A DNA stretch of 6,567 bases from Deltaproteobacteria bacterium. Its GTDB lineage: Bacteria; Desulfobacterota; Desulfobacteria; Desulfobacterales; JAFDHS01. A model generated the notes under the pieces. It was given only the letters and a program-made list of their open reading frames with translations. It was not told the origin of the DNA and did no database searches. Shown here in pieces: positions 1 through 6,567 of this stretch. The DNA is taken from positions 1 through 6,567 of the forward strand of contig JAFDHS010000050.1 in NCBI GenBank assembly GCA_019308655.1, written 5' to 3'. Positions within the stretch are counted from its first letter, which is position 1. Each line of letters begins with the position of its first letter. A program made the position numbers and the translations under genes.

Positions 1-204
1 GCTCTTTTTGAAAATTTTCTGGCACGGTTTCAAGAAGAACTTCGAGAAGGGATTGAGCTCAAATTCCATCCTGATATTGAGGCAGGTTTCCGTATCGGCT
101 TTAAGGAAGAGAACCTTTATTACGATTTTACGGATAAAGCCATTGCCGATGCATTAGCAGAATATCTCTCTCCAAAGATTCGAAATCTTTTTGGCCAACT
201 ATAG
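1..204 (+). CDS. atpE: V/A-type ATPase subunit E, C-terminal fragment (5' end outside window)
   Basis: An open frame enters from the left edge in frame 1 and gives 67 residues before a TAG stop at 202-204. The tail contains GFRIGFKEENLYYDFTD followed by an acidic/hydrophobic helix ending in SPKIRNLFGQL. This resembles the conserved end of V/A-ATPase subunit E, in which a globular C-terminal domain carries a G-[FI]-[RK]-[IV] strand, a YYDFTD-like segment and a final helix. Subunit E forms the peripheral stalk with subunit G-type helices and holds the A3B3 head against rotation. The family is usually around 190-210 residues, so roughly two thirds of the gene lies upstream. Position directly ahead of the DUF2764 and atpA genes supports the call. 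The N-terminal coiled coil cannot be examined here. Confidence 0.85.
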   Translation, partial: ALFENFLARFQEELREGIELKFHPDIEAGFRIGFKEENLYYDFTDKAIADALAEYLSPKIRNLFGQL

Positions 205-229
205 AGACTCAGAAAAAAACTGAGTTTCT
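203..229 (+). promoter_or_regulatory. Intercistronic stem-loop between atpE and the DUF2764 gene
   Basis: Positions 203-212 (AGAGACTCAG) pair with 220-229 (CTGAGTTTCT) as ten consecutive pairs, including one G-U (206/226), around a loop of seven A. The left arm starts inside the atpE stop codon. The right arm ends eight bases before the ATG at 238, so the hairpin covers most of the region where a Shine-Dalgarno would lie, and none is visible outside it. Only two T follow the stem, so it does not look like a standard intrinsic terminator. A role in limiting translation of the downstream gene, or in mRNA processing or stability, is inference. Confidence 0.5.
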
Positions 230-237
230 TTAAAAAA

Positions 238-849
238 ATGAATAAACAATACTACTATTTAATAGCCTCTTTACCCTATTTAATTTATGGCCGATCACCC
301 CATACGAGTGTAGAGGATTTTTTACTTTTATGCCAAAGCCACCTGAGTAAAACGGATTTTAGAATCCTCAAAAAAATAACCGCATCGGATATCGTCGAAA
401 AAATACCCTTGGCTTCCATTTTTAATAAGCGGGCGAATAAGCTGATCAGCAAGTGGATTCGATGGGAAATGGGATTACGCAACGGACTCGTAAAGCTCCG
501 GTCGGAAATGTTGGGTTTGAGCGGAGATGAATTTATTCGTAAAGAGACCTGCCTTTATCCTGTTACTCCGGAACCCGGTTTAATAGAATCGATTTTTGAG
601 GCGGAATCTCCCCTTGACGCCCGGAATATCATGGATAAAGCCAGATGGAACCATATAGAAAAATTGGAATACGGCCACTATTTCGGCATTGAAAAAATCA
701 TTCTCTATGCTCTTAAATTGCAAATTCTGAATAAGCAATCGGTCCTGGATCCTTTAAAAGGCCGTAAAAAATTAGAAGCGTCCCTGGCTGAATTTAAAAC
801 AGACGATGTTAATAATTTGCCCGTCCATGATGTTCGAGCCGATTATTAA
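238..849 (+). CDS. DUF2764-family protein, probable C-like subunit of the V-type ATPase
   Basis: This 203-residue soluble protein starts with MNKQYYYLIASLPYL, the aromatic-rich opening I associate with DUF2764, a family found almost only in bacterial V-ATPase operons between atpE and atpA (the Chlamydia and Borrelia 'hypothetical' at this position). Other visible marks are a helix at about 73-88 (WIRWEMGLRNGLVKLR) and a strongly conserved-looking helix at 134-164 containing KARWNHIEKLEYGHYF and then ALKLQIL. No signal peptide or membrane segment is seen. In archaeal-type operons this slot holds subunit C, the funnel-shaped coupler joining the rotor shaft to the membrane ring. The all-helical appearance, LRN-type helix and gene position make a C-like role plausible but unproven. 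The ATG at 238 is preceded by A7 and no clear Shine-Dalgarno; the hairpin at 203-229 occupies that region. The last ~25 residues look variable. Confidence 0.8.
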   Translation: MNKQYYYLIASLPYLIYGRSPHTSVEDFLLLCQSHLSKTDFRILKKITASDIVEKIPLASIFNKRANKLISKWIRWEMGLRNGLVKLRSEMLGLSGDEFIRKETCLYPVTPEPGLIESIFEAESPLDARNIMDKARWNHIEKLEYGHYFGIEKIILYALKLQILNKQSVLDPLKGRKKLEASLAEFKTDDVNNLPVHDVRADY

Positions 850-851
850 CC

Positions 852-909
852 GTAGGTTGGATTGATGCAGGAAACCCGACATTAACAGTAAAAGCTCAAC
901 CCAACCTAC
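852..909. repeat. Imperfect palindromic element (REP/MITE-like) in the gap before atpA
   Basis: GTAGGTTGG at 852-860 is the exact reverse complement of CCAACCTAC at 901-909. Pairing continues inward to 865/896 with one mismatch (861/900), giving 13 of 14 pairs around a 30-base loop. The left half also contains a nested, weaker inverted repeat (GTTGGATT against AACCCGAC, 856-863 with 873-880). The GTAGGTTGG...CCAACCTAC ends with internal GGTTGA and AAACCC blocks resemble, from memory, a palindromic repeat dispersed in many bacterial genomes. This copy looks asymmetric: the right half lacks the second AAACCC/GGGTTT block such repeats usually carry. It begins three bases after the DUF2764 stop. 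Membership in a repeat family needs a genome comparison. Confidence 0.65.
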
Positions 910-968
910 CTATTCCGGTATGGCCGAAATTATGACCAAGCCTGAACTTTTTAAAAATAAAGAGTGTT

Positions 969-2843
969 ATGGAGAATCAAGGCAGGATTATCGGCATTAA
1001 TGGAAATGTTGTCACGATTGAGTTTGAGGGTACTGTCAGGCAGAATGAAGTCGTTTATGCTGTTTTGGATAACACATACCTCAAGTCGGAAGTGATCAGA
1101 ATCAAGGGAAACCGGGCGGAGATCCAGGTTTTTGATAATACGAAGGGCCTGAAATCCGGTGACAAGGTTAAATTATCAGGCAAATTGTTATCCGTAAAAT
1201 TAGGGCCCGGATTAGTGGGACAGTTGTATGACGGGCTACAGAACCCTCTAAGACAACTGGCCGAAAAATCAGGTTATTTTTTAGAACGCGGCAAATACAT
1301 AACCGCCTTAGCAGAAGATAAAAAGTGGGATTTTACACCATGCGTAAGCCACGGAGACAGGGTGCGGAAGGGTGATGCCGTCGGATCGGTCCCGGAGGGG
1401 ATGCTCATGCATAAAATAATGATCCCCTTCTATCTTTCAGATCAGTATGAAGTGATCGAAATTGCTCAGCCGGGTTCATACGGAATACAAGAGCAGATAG
1501 CCCTGATCAAGAATAAAAAAGGAAACCGGATTCCTGTAAAAATGTGCTTTAACTGGCCGGTAAAAAAAGCCATAACCGCCTACAAGGAAAGATTGTCGCC
1601 AACAGAACCGCTGAATACCGGAATCAGGATAATCGACACGCTGTTTCCCATAGCCAAGGGGGGAACTTATTGTATTCCAGGTCCTTTTGGCGCCGGAAAA
1701 ACGGTTCTGCAACAGATTACCAGCCGTTACGCCGAAGTTGATATCGTCATCCTTGCCGCCTGCGGGGAAAGAGCCAGTGAAGTGGTTGAAACCATATTGA
1801 ATTTTCCGAAATTGATCGATCCTCACACCGGAAAATCCTTAATGGAGCGAACCATAATCATTTGCAATACCAGCTCCATGCCGGTTGCCGCACGTGAATC
1901 TTCTGTTTACACCGCCGTTACCCTGGCCGAATATTACCGGCAGATGGGTCTGGACGTGCTCCTCCTTGCCGATTCGACTTCGAGATGGGCCCAGGCAATG
2001 CGTGAAAAATCCGGCCGACTGGAAGAAATTCCTGGAGAAGAAGCATTCCCGGCCTATCTGGAATCCGTGATTGCCGGCTTTTATGAAAGGGCGGGCCGGG
2101 TCAGACTCAAAGACGGCAATATAGGTTCGGTAACGATTGGCGGAACAGTGAGTCCTGCCGGGGGAAGTTTTGAAGAGCCTGTTACCCAGGCCACATTGAA
2201 AGTGGTAGGCGCCTTTCAGGCCTTGTCCAAAGAAAGGGCCGACGCCAGGCGTTTTCCAGCCATCGGTCCTTTGGAAAGCTGGAGTCGCTATAAGGGTTTT
2301 ATCGACACTCCGACCCGAAAATATATTCTTAAAACCCTTGCCCATGCCAATGAAATCGAACAGATGATCAAAGTCGTTGGAGAAGAAGGAACCTCTCTGG
2401 AAGATTACGTCTTTTATTTACAGAGCGAGTTTTTCGACAACGTATATCTGCAACAAAACGCATTTGATCCCGTTGATGCGGCAACTCCCGAAAATCGGCA
2501 AAAAAGAGTCTTAGATCTTATTACCGGCATCTTGAAAAAATGGCTTCAATTCAGGGACAAAGAGGACGCCAGAAAATTTTTCAACCGCTTGAGGCAGACT
2601 TTTTTAGATTACAATACCTCAACCTGGAAATCGGATTCATTTTATGAATGCGAAAAAAAAATCCAGGCCATGGTTGCCGAACGTTCCGCTCCTTTTCCGG
2701 AAACCCTCCTCAGCCATATCAGCTTAGCGGCCATCGAACCTGATATGAATTCAACATTAAAAAGATCCGAAAAAGCATTTGAGCACGAATCGTTTCAGAA
2801 AGAACCCTGGGATAATATACCGGAAAATGAAGAAAATTTATAA
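969..2843 (+). CDS. atpA: V/A-type ATPase catalytic subunit A
   Basis: This 624-residue protein is the nucleotide-hydrolysing (or ATP-forming) subunit of the cytoplasmic A3B3 head. It has an N-terminal beta-barrel (about 1-70, GRIIGINGNVVTIEFEG), the A-specific 'non-homologous' bulge region (about 110-190, with HGDRVRKGDAVGSVPEG), then the ATP-binding core. Visible residues are the Walker A GPFGAGKT at 238-245, the catalytic-glutamate motif GER (E267), the segment SSMPVAARESSVYTAVTLAE, Walker B LLLADSTSRW with D335, and the RLEEIPGEEAFPAYLES block. A helical C-terminal domain follows, containing QNAFDPVDAAT. The last ~30 residues (from about 593) are charged and look like a variable extension; the total is longer than the roughly 580-600 usual for the family. 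The ATG at 969 has only a weak AAAGAG four bases upstream, but the protein begins exactly where the family's barrel begins. It overlaps atpB by 17 bases, suggesting coupled translation. Confidence 0.97.
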   Translation: MENQGRIIGINGNVVTIEFEGTVRQNEVVYAVLDNTYLKSEVIRIKGNRAEIQVFDNTKGLKSGDKVKLSGKLLSVKLGPGLVGQLYDGLQNPLRQLAEKSGYFLERGKYITALAEDKKWDFTPCVSHGDRVRKGDAVGSVPEGMLMHKIMIPFYLSDQYEVIEIAQPGSYGIQEQIALIKNKKGNRIPVKMCFNWPVKKAITAYKERLSPTEPLNTGIRIIDTLFPIAKGGTYCIPGPFGAGKTVLQQITSRYAEVDIVILAACGERASEVVETILNFPKLIDPHTGKSLMERTIIICNTSSMPVAARESSVYTAVTLAEYYRQMGLDVLLLADSTSRWAQAMREKSGRLEEIPGEEAFPAYLESVIAGFYERAGRVRLKDGNIGSVTIGGTVSPAGGSFEEPVTQATLKVVGAFQALSKERADARRFPAIGPLESWSRYKGFIDTPTRKYILKTLAHANEIEQMIKVVGEEGTSLEDYVFYLQSEFFDNVYLQQNAFDPVDAATPENRQKRVLDLITGILKKWLQFRDKEDARKFFNRLRQTFLDYNTSTWKSDSFYECEKKIQAMVAERSAPFPETLLSHISLAAIEPDMNSTLKRSEKAFEHESFQKEPWDNIPENEENL

Positions 2844-4164
2844 CAAAATAATTCAAATAACCGGCAACGTGATCACGGTTTCCGCTGCCAACATCAAGTA
2901 TGGTGAACTGGCACGGGTTTCGTCCGAATATGGCGACTCCTCTTTAGCGGAAGTAATAAAAATTGACGGTGACAGGGTCCATCTTCAGGTTTTTTCCGGG
3001 AGCAGCGGAATTTCTACAGGTGATGAAATCCGCTTTCTCGGCCATCAGATGCAGGTTTCGTTTTCCGACAATCTTCTTGGCAGAATTTTTGATGGAAAAG
3101 GTGATCCAAGAGACCGTGGCCCTTTACTCACGGAATCTTTAATTGAAACCGGTGGTCCTTCCGTCAACCCGGCCAAACGGGTTATTGCGTCCAGGATGAT
3201 CCATACCGGTATTCCGATGATCGATGTGTTTAATTCTCTTGTAGAATCTCAGAAGATCTCCATATTTACAACAGCGGGAGAACCTTATAACGAGCTTATG
3301 GCACGAATTGCCCTTCAGGCCGAAGTTGATGTTATTGTTTTGGGAGGGATGGGACTCCGTTTTGACGATTATCTCTTTTTCAAGGACACACTGGAGAATG
3401 AAGGTGCCTTGTCCAGAAGCGTCTTCTTTGTTCATACTGCGTCGGACCCTGTTGTTGAATGCCTGATGGTGCCGGATCTCTGTCTGGCGGTTGCTGAAAA
3501 GTTTGCTTTGGGAGGAAAAAACGTTCTGGCCCTCTTAACGGATATGGCTAATTTCTGTGACGCTTTAAAAGAAATCTCCATCACCATGGAACAAGTTCCA
3601 TCCAACAGAGGCTATCCCGGCGATCTCTACAGCCAGCTTGCTTCCAGATATGAAAAGGCTGTCGACTTTGAAGGTGCGGGATCCGTGACAATCCTTTCCG
3701 TCACCACCATGCCGGGTAATGATGTGACCCATCCTATCCCCGACAATACCGGATATATAACAGAGGGGCAATACTATCTGAACAACGGCAGAATTGAGCC
3801 GTTCGGTTCATTGAGCCGATTAAAGCAGCTTGTGAATAAAAAAACCAGAGAAGATCATCGACCCCTCATGGATGCTCTGGTTCGGCTCTATGCTTATTTT
3901 GAGGAAACCATGGAGAAAAAATCCATGGGTTTTCGCATGTCTCCATGGGATAAAAAACTGTTGCAATACGGCATGCTGTTTGAGCTGGAGCTGATGGACT
4001 TATCCGTAAATATTCCCCTTGAACAAGCCTTAAACCGGGGCTGGGAAATCCTTGCAGAGTGTTTTTTACCGGAAGAAACCGGCATCCCGACAAAATTAAC
4101 AGACAAATTCTGGCCGGAAGAAATGCGTAAATCCAATGAAAAAGGTAAAGCTCACCAAGAATGA
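2827..4164 (+). CDS. atpB: V/A-type ATPase regulatory/non-catalytic subunit B
   Basis: This is a 445-residue partner of subunit A that alternates with it in the A3B3 ring. The N-terminal barrel (about 1-75) begins MKKIYNKIIQITGNVITV, followed by GRIFDG (85-90) and the IPMIDVFNSL segment (129-138). The P-loop position reads FTTAGEPYNEL (147-157) with no GKT, as expected for B, which does not hydrolyse ATP. Further family blocks are LLTDMANFCDALKEI (236-250), MPGNDVTHPIPDNTGYITEG (295-314) and GSLSRLK, whose R331 is the arginine-finger candidate reaching into the A site, then KTREDHR. I chose the ATG at 2827 over an in-frame TTG at 2779 because it places the barrel's first strand at the N-terminus and gives a short 17-base overlap with atpA; the TTG would add 16 residues with no family likeness. 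No good Shine-Dalgarno is seen, so translational coupling to atpA is likely. Its 3' end overlaps atpD by 29 bases. Confidence 0.96.
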   Translation: MKKIYNKIIQITGNVITVSAANIKYGELARVSSEYGDSSLAEVIKIDGDRVHLQVFSGSSGISTGDEIRFLGHQMQVSFSDNLLGRIFDGKGDPRDRGPLLTESLIETGGPSVNPAKRVIASRMIHTGIPMIDVFNSLVESQKISIFTTAGEPYNELMARIALQAEVDVIVLGGMGLRFDDYLFFKDTLENEGALSRSVFFVHTASDPVVECLMVPDLCLAVAEKFALGGKNVLALLTDMANFCDALKEISITMEQVPSNRGYPGDLYSQLASRYEKAVDFEGAGSVTILSVTTMPGNDVTHPIPDNTGYITEGQYYLNNGRIEPFGSLSRLKQLVNKKTREDHRPLMDALVRLYAYFEETMEKKSMGFRMSPWDKKLLQYGMLFELELMDLSVNIPLEQALNRGWEILAECFLPEETGIPTKLTDKFWPEEMRKSNEKGKAHQE

Positions 4165-4726
4165 ATTAAGAAAACAAAAAGATGACCTGAAGCGGTATAA
4201 TCGCTATTTGCCGACACTCTATATCAAAAAGCAGCAACTTCAAAAAGAAGTTGAACGAATCAGAGGGGAGCTGGCTCATGTTAAACAGTCCCAAAATCGA
4301 CTTTTAGAAGAAGTTTTGCCGTGGGTGAGCCTGTTTAGTGAAGATGTAGATATTGCCGGCTTGATTCAGTTGCACGGCGTCAAGATGATGGAGGAGAATA
4401 TCGCCGGCGTGGATATCCCCGTTCTGGATCAGGTTGATCTGGAAAATAAAAGATACGACCTTTTTATATATCCGTTATGGGTGGACCGGGCAATGGAAAT
4501 TTTAAGTAAGATGATTCATTTAAAAATTCAGCGCACGGTTTTGGAAGAGCAAAAACGACGGTTATCACAAGAATTACGAATCGCAAGTCAACGGGTCAAC
4601 CTTTTTGAAAAAGTTAAAATTCCCGAAACACTCAATGCGATCCGAAAAATTTCAATTCACCTGGCCGACCTGCAAACAGCTGCCGTGGGATGGGCCAGAA
4701 TAGCTAAAAAAAAGATTGCTCGATAG
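4136..4726 (+). CDS. atpD: V/A-type ATPase central rotor shaft subunit D
   Basis: This 196-residue, mostly helical protein forms the rotating shaft inside the A3B3 ring and carries torque to the membrane rotor. A basic N-terminal helix (MKKVKLTKNELRKQKDDLKR, running on as a coiled coil to about 60) pairs with a long C-terminal helix (about 112-190). The family signature RVNLFEKVKIP lies at 153-163, followed by an IRKISIHL helix and a lysine-rich end. The short central region (about 65-105) is the globular part that contacts the rest of the rotor. Length is typical. The ATG lies inside atpB (29-base overlap); GGAAG at 4116-4120 is too far upstream (15 bases) for a normal Shine-Dalgarno, so translation is probably coupled to atpB. 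No alternative in-frame start codon is seen close upstream. The name follows V-type nomenclature and is not the F-type beta subunit. Confidence 0.95.
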   Translation: MKKVKLTKNELRKQKDDLKRYNRYLPTLYIKKQQLQKEVERIRGELAHVKQSQNRLLEEVLPWVSLFSEDVDIAGLIQLHGVKMMEENIAGVDIPVLDQVDLENKRYDLFIYPLWVDRAMEILSKMIHLKIQRTVLEEQKRRLSQELRIASQRVNLFEKVKIPETLNAIRKISIHLADLQTAAVGWARIAKKKIAR

Positions 4727-4729
4727 AGG
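4725..4729 (+). promoter_or_regulatory. Shine-Dalgarno of atpI, overlapping the atpD stop
   Basis: AGAGG at 4725-4729 shares its first two bases with the TAG stop of atpD and lies five bases before the ATG at 4735. It is the clearest ribosome-binding site in the window and fixes the atpI start at 4735 rather than the in-frame ATG at 4747, which would be 17 bases away. Confidence 0.7.
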
Positions 4730-4734
4730 CATTT

Positions 4735-6567
4735 ATGATTGTCAGTATGAAAAAAATTTCAATCGTTTTTCTATCCGGCAAAACAGACGAAGCGCTGCAA
4801 ACCCTTCGCAAATACGGTGCCGTCCACCTCAACCCGATTTACCCCCCTGAAAATACCGCCATAGAAGACATTCAGGATAAAATCGATCTGCTTAAAAAGG
4901 TACTCGCTTTTATTCCAAAAACCGTTGATGACCCAAACATAGCCGGTTCGGACAAACCGCTTCGTCCAAAAAACAACGGAAAAGAGGGAGTTACCCTCGC
5001 AAAGCAGTTTCTCAAACTTTCCTCTACGATTAAAAAGCTGCAAGAGGAATTAAAATTACTCGAGTCGGAATATGCACCTTTTGAAAAATGGGGAAGATTT
5101 GACCCGGAAGCGATTAAAAATCTCGAAGAAAAGGGGATCGGGCTTAAAGTTTTCAGATGTCATGAAAAGGAACTGGATCAGGTTCCCGAAAATATCAATT
5201 TGAATATTCTTTTCAAAGACGGGTCGTTTTTTTACATTGCAGTGGCGGCCCTGGGCAAAATTCCTGATTTACCTTTTAAAGAGATTGAACTGCCCTCCCG
5301 CAGTGCGGATAAAATCGAAAAATTAATCCAGGACAAACAAGAACGGATTTCTCACCTTCAGGGAAAAAAAAGTGCCATCTTTAAAAAGGCGATTATAATC
5401 CGTCAAACCCTGAATCTATTCATAGATTACCTTAATTACGAAATCGCCAGGGCCGGTCTGGGAACGGAAAAAGGGATTTCTTATATTACAGGATTTTGTC
5501 CGGATGAGGCTGTGGATCGTCTAAAAACGATCACTGCTGAAAAGAACTGGGCCGTGATGCTTGAAACCCCAAACAAAGATGATCCTGTTCCCACGCTGGT
5601 AACCTACTCAAAATGGTCTCAAATCTTTAAGCCGGTTATGGATTTTATCGGCGTTACACCGGGATATTGGGAGTATGACGCCAATAACATTATCTTGATC
5701 TTCTTCAGCCTTTTTTATGCATTACTGATCGGTGACGCCGGCTACGGATCAATGATGCTTTTAAGTACATATTTGATCGGCCGCTATTTCAAACGTATCC
5801 CCAAAGAGACGATTTATCTGTTTTATCTTCTATCCGGAACAACCATTTTATGGGGCGCAATTACCGGACTCTGGTTCGGGGTAGAGGCCATCGGAAAACT
5901 GCCCGGATTCAAAACTTTAGTGATCCCTGCACTCTACAGTTTTAGCGACCAAAGCAACACCGCCGTAATGCACTTGTGTTTTATCATTGCCCTGGTACAG
6001 CTCTCCATTGCACATCTGTGCAGAATAATCCAGCTCTATCCATCCCTCTCCTTAATTGCGGAAATCGGAAGAATGATACTGATATGGGGAATCTACTGTA
6101 TTGCAAAAGCACTGATACTGAACACACCCACGACTGATTTCCTGCCCTCCCTTATCATCATCGGAATAATGATGGTTATTATTTTCGGAGAACAAAACGA
6201 GGAGGGGTTTATAAAGGGAATATTAAACGGAATAATCCAATCCCCTAACAATATCCTGAATATTATCGGCAGTTTTTCAGACCTTGTTTCTTATATTCGA
6301 CTGTTTGCAGTCGGACTTGCTGCAAAAGAAGTTGCGGTTGCTTTTAACAACTTGTCCATGGATGTGGGATTCGGTTCTTTTTTCAGCATTCTGGGTGCCT
6401 CTTTAATTTTGTTCTTCGGCCATGCCGTCAACATTCTCTTAGGCGCCATGTCCGTGCTGGTACACGGCATCCGGCTTAATTTTCTGGAATTTTCAAAACA
6501 TTTGAACCTGGAGTGGTCGGGTATTCCTTACAAACCTTTTAAATCATCAACTTCAAAAAGTGTGAAA
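4735..6567 (+). CDS. atpI: V/A-type ATPase membrane stator subunit I (a-subunit homologue), 3' end cut by window edge
   Basis: An open frame of 611 codons runs from ATG 4735 to the window edge without a stop. The first ~316 residues form the cytoplasmic arm, with helical hairpin/coiled-coil stretches around 95-118 and 195-225, which binds the peripheral stalks. The membrane domain starts with NIILIFFSLFYALLIGDAGYG (318-338, holding the family GDxGYG motif). More hydrophobic segments lie at about 363-382, 410-429, 443-462, 469-485, 512-535 and 545-576. SYIRLFAVGLA carries R522, the equivalent of the essential arginine (yeast Vph1 R735) facing the proteolipid ring. HGIRLNFLEF carries R580, matching the second conserved arginine (Vph1 R799). 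YKPF near 537 bases-from-line end, residues 600-602 region, is the motif that normally closes the protein, so only a few residues are probably missing. The subunit forms the ion half-channels with subunit K, expected immediately downstream. Confidence 0.95.
   Translation, partial: MIVSMKKISIVFLSGKTDEALQTLRKYGAVHLNPIYPPENTAIEDIQDKIDLLKKVLAFIPKTVDDPNIAGSDKPLRPKNNGKEGVTLAKQFLKLSSTIKKLQEELKLLESEYAPFEKWGRFDPEAIKNLEEKGIGLKVFRCHEKELDQVPENINLNILFKDGSFFYIAVAALGKIPDLPFKEIELPSRSADKIEKLIQDKQERISHLQGKKSAIFKKAIIIRQTLNLFIDYLNYEIARAGLGTEKGISYITGFCPDEAVDRLKTITAEKNWAVMLETPNKDDPVPTLVTYSKWSQIFKPVMDFIGVTPGYWEYDANNIILIFFSLFYALLIGDAGYGSMMLLSTYLIGRYFKRIPKETIYLFYLLSGTTILWGAITGLWFGVEAIGKLPGFKTLVIPALYSFSDQSNTAVMHLCFIIALVQLSIAHLCRIIQLYPSLSLIAEIGRMILIWGIYCIAKALILNTPTTDFLPSLIIIGIMMVIIFGEQNEEGFIKGILNGIIQSPNNILNIIGSFSDLVSYIRLFAVGLAAKEVAVAFNNLSMDVGFGSFFSILGASLILFFGHAVNILLGAMSVLVHGIRLNFLEFSKHLNLEWSGIPYKPFKSSTSKSVK

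Noticed and set aside
203..231. Hairpin after atpE as an intrinsic terminator
   Set aside because: Only two T follow the stem, and the downstream genes belong to the same complex with the same orientation.
911..968. Possible promoter for atpA in the AT-rich stretch before its start
   Set aside because: No convincing -35/-10 pair with proper spacing is visible. The A/T stretch alone is not enough.
920..1000. Small 26-codon open frame starting at ATG 920 and overlapping the atpA start in another frame
   Set aside because: It has no Shine-Dalgarno, no recognisable protein and is of a length expected by chance. A leader-peptide role cannot be supported from sequence alone.
2652..2661. Run of nine A within atpA as a possible programmed frameshift or slippage site
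   Set aside because: The frame reads through as Glu-Lys-Lys in a normal C-terminal domain, and neither a stimulatory structure nor a meaningful alternative-frame product is apparent.
2779..2826. In-frame TTG start giving a 461-residue subunit B
   Set aside because: The added 16 residues have no resemblance to the family N-terminus, and the ATG at 2827 begins exactly at the first barrel strand.
3908..3948. Three CCATGG hexamers within 41 bp, including a repeated TCCATGGG
   Set aside because: They lie inside atpB where Met, Trp and Ser/Pro codons produce them in different reading contexts. The surrounding protein is continuous and family-like, so this looks like coincidence.
3866..4136. Minus-strand open frames opposite atpB, and similar ones opposite atpA, the DUF2764 gene and atpI
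   Set aside because: Each lies entirely opposite a strongly supported plus-strand gene, shows no family likeness and has no start signals. They are treated as frame shadows.
4706..4713. Run of eight A before the atpD stop
   Set aside because: It encodes the usual lysine-rich end of subunit D. Slippage would change only the last few residues.

Overview
The window is one co-directional (+ strand) operon segment for a V/A-type rotary ATPase. From left to right it holds the 3' end of subunit E (atpE), a DUF2764-family gene in the slot normally used by subunit C, complete genes for subunits A, B and D, and almost all of the membrane subunit I (atpI), which runs off the right edge. The order E - DUF2764 - A - B - D - I matches the compact bacterial V-ATPase operons I know from Chlamydia, Borrelia/Treponema and Bacteroidetes, where the proteolipid subunit K comes next. 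K lies outside this window.

The host is a bacterium rather than an archaeon. The B and A subunits carry the bacterial short-operon signatures, DUF2764 is present, and the intergenic space before atpA holds a palindromic element of a type common in bacterial genomes. Base composition looks slightly AT-rich by eye (not counted). Desulfobacterota or a related Gram-negative anaerobe is my guess, with low certainty.

Layout: 1-204 atpE tail; 203-229 a ten-pair hairpin overlapping the atpE stop and covering the usual ribosome-binding region of the next gene; 238-849 DUF2764 gene; 852-909 an imperfect palindromic repeat inside the longest gap (119 nt); 969-2843 atpA; 2827-4164 atpB (17-nt overlap with atpA); 4136-4726 atpD (29-nt overlap with atpB); 4735-6567 atpI (8-nt gap after atpD, clear Shine-Dalgarno). 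No stretch of 300 bases lacks a gene. No convincing promoter, intrinsic terminator, RNA gene, transposase gene or CRISPR was found.

How the parts work together: A and B form the ATP-binding hexamer, with catalytic sites on A and an arginine-finger candidate on B. D is the central rotor shaft. E is part of the peripheral stalk. The DUF2764 protein is the candidate for the C-like coupler between rotor shaft and membrane ring. I is the membrane stator, with the conserved arginine that faces the K ring. Whether the enzyme moves H+ or Na+, and whether it mainly pumps or makes ATP, cannot be read from this window because subunit K is absent.
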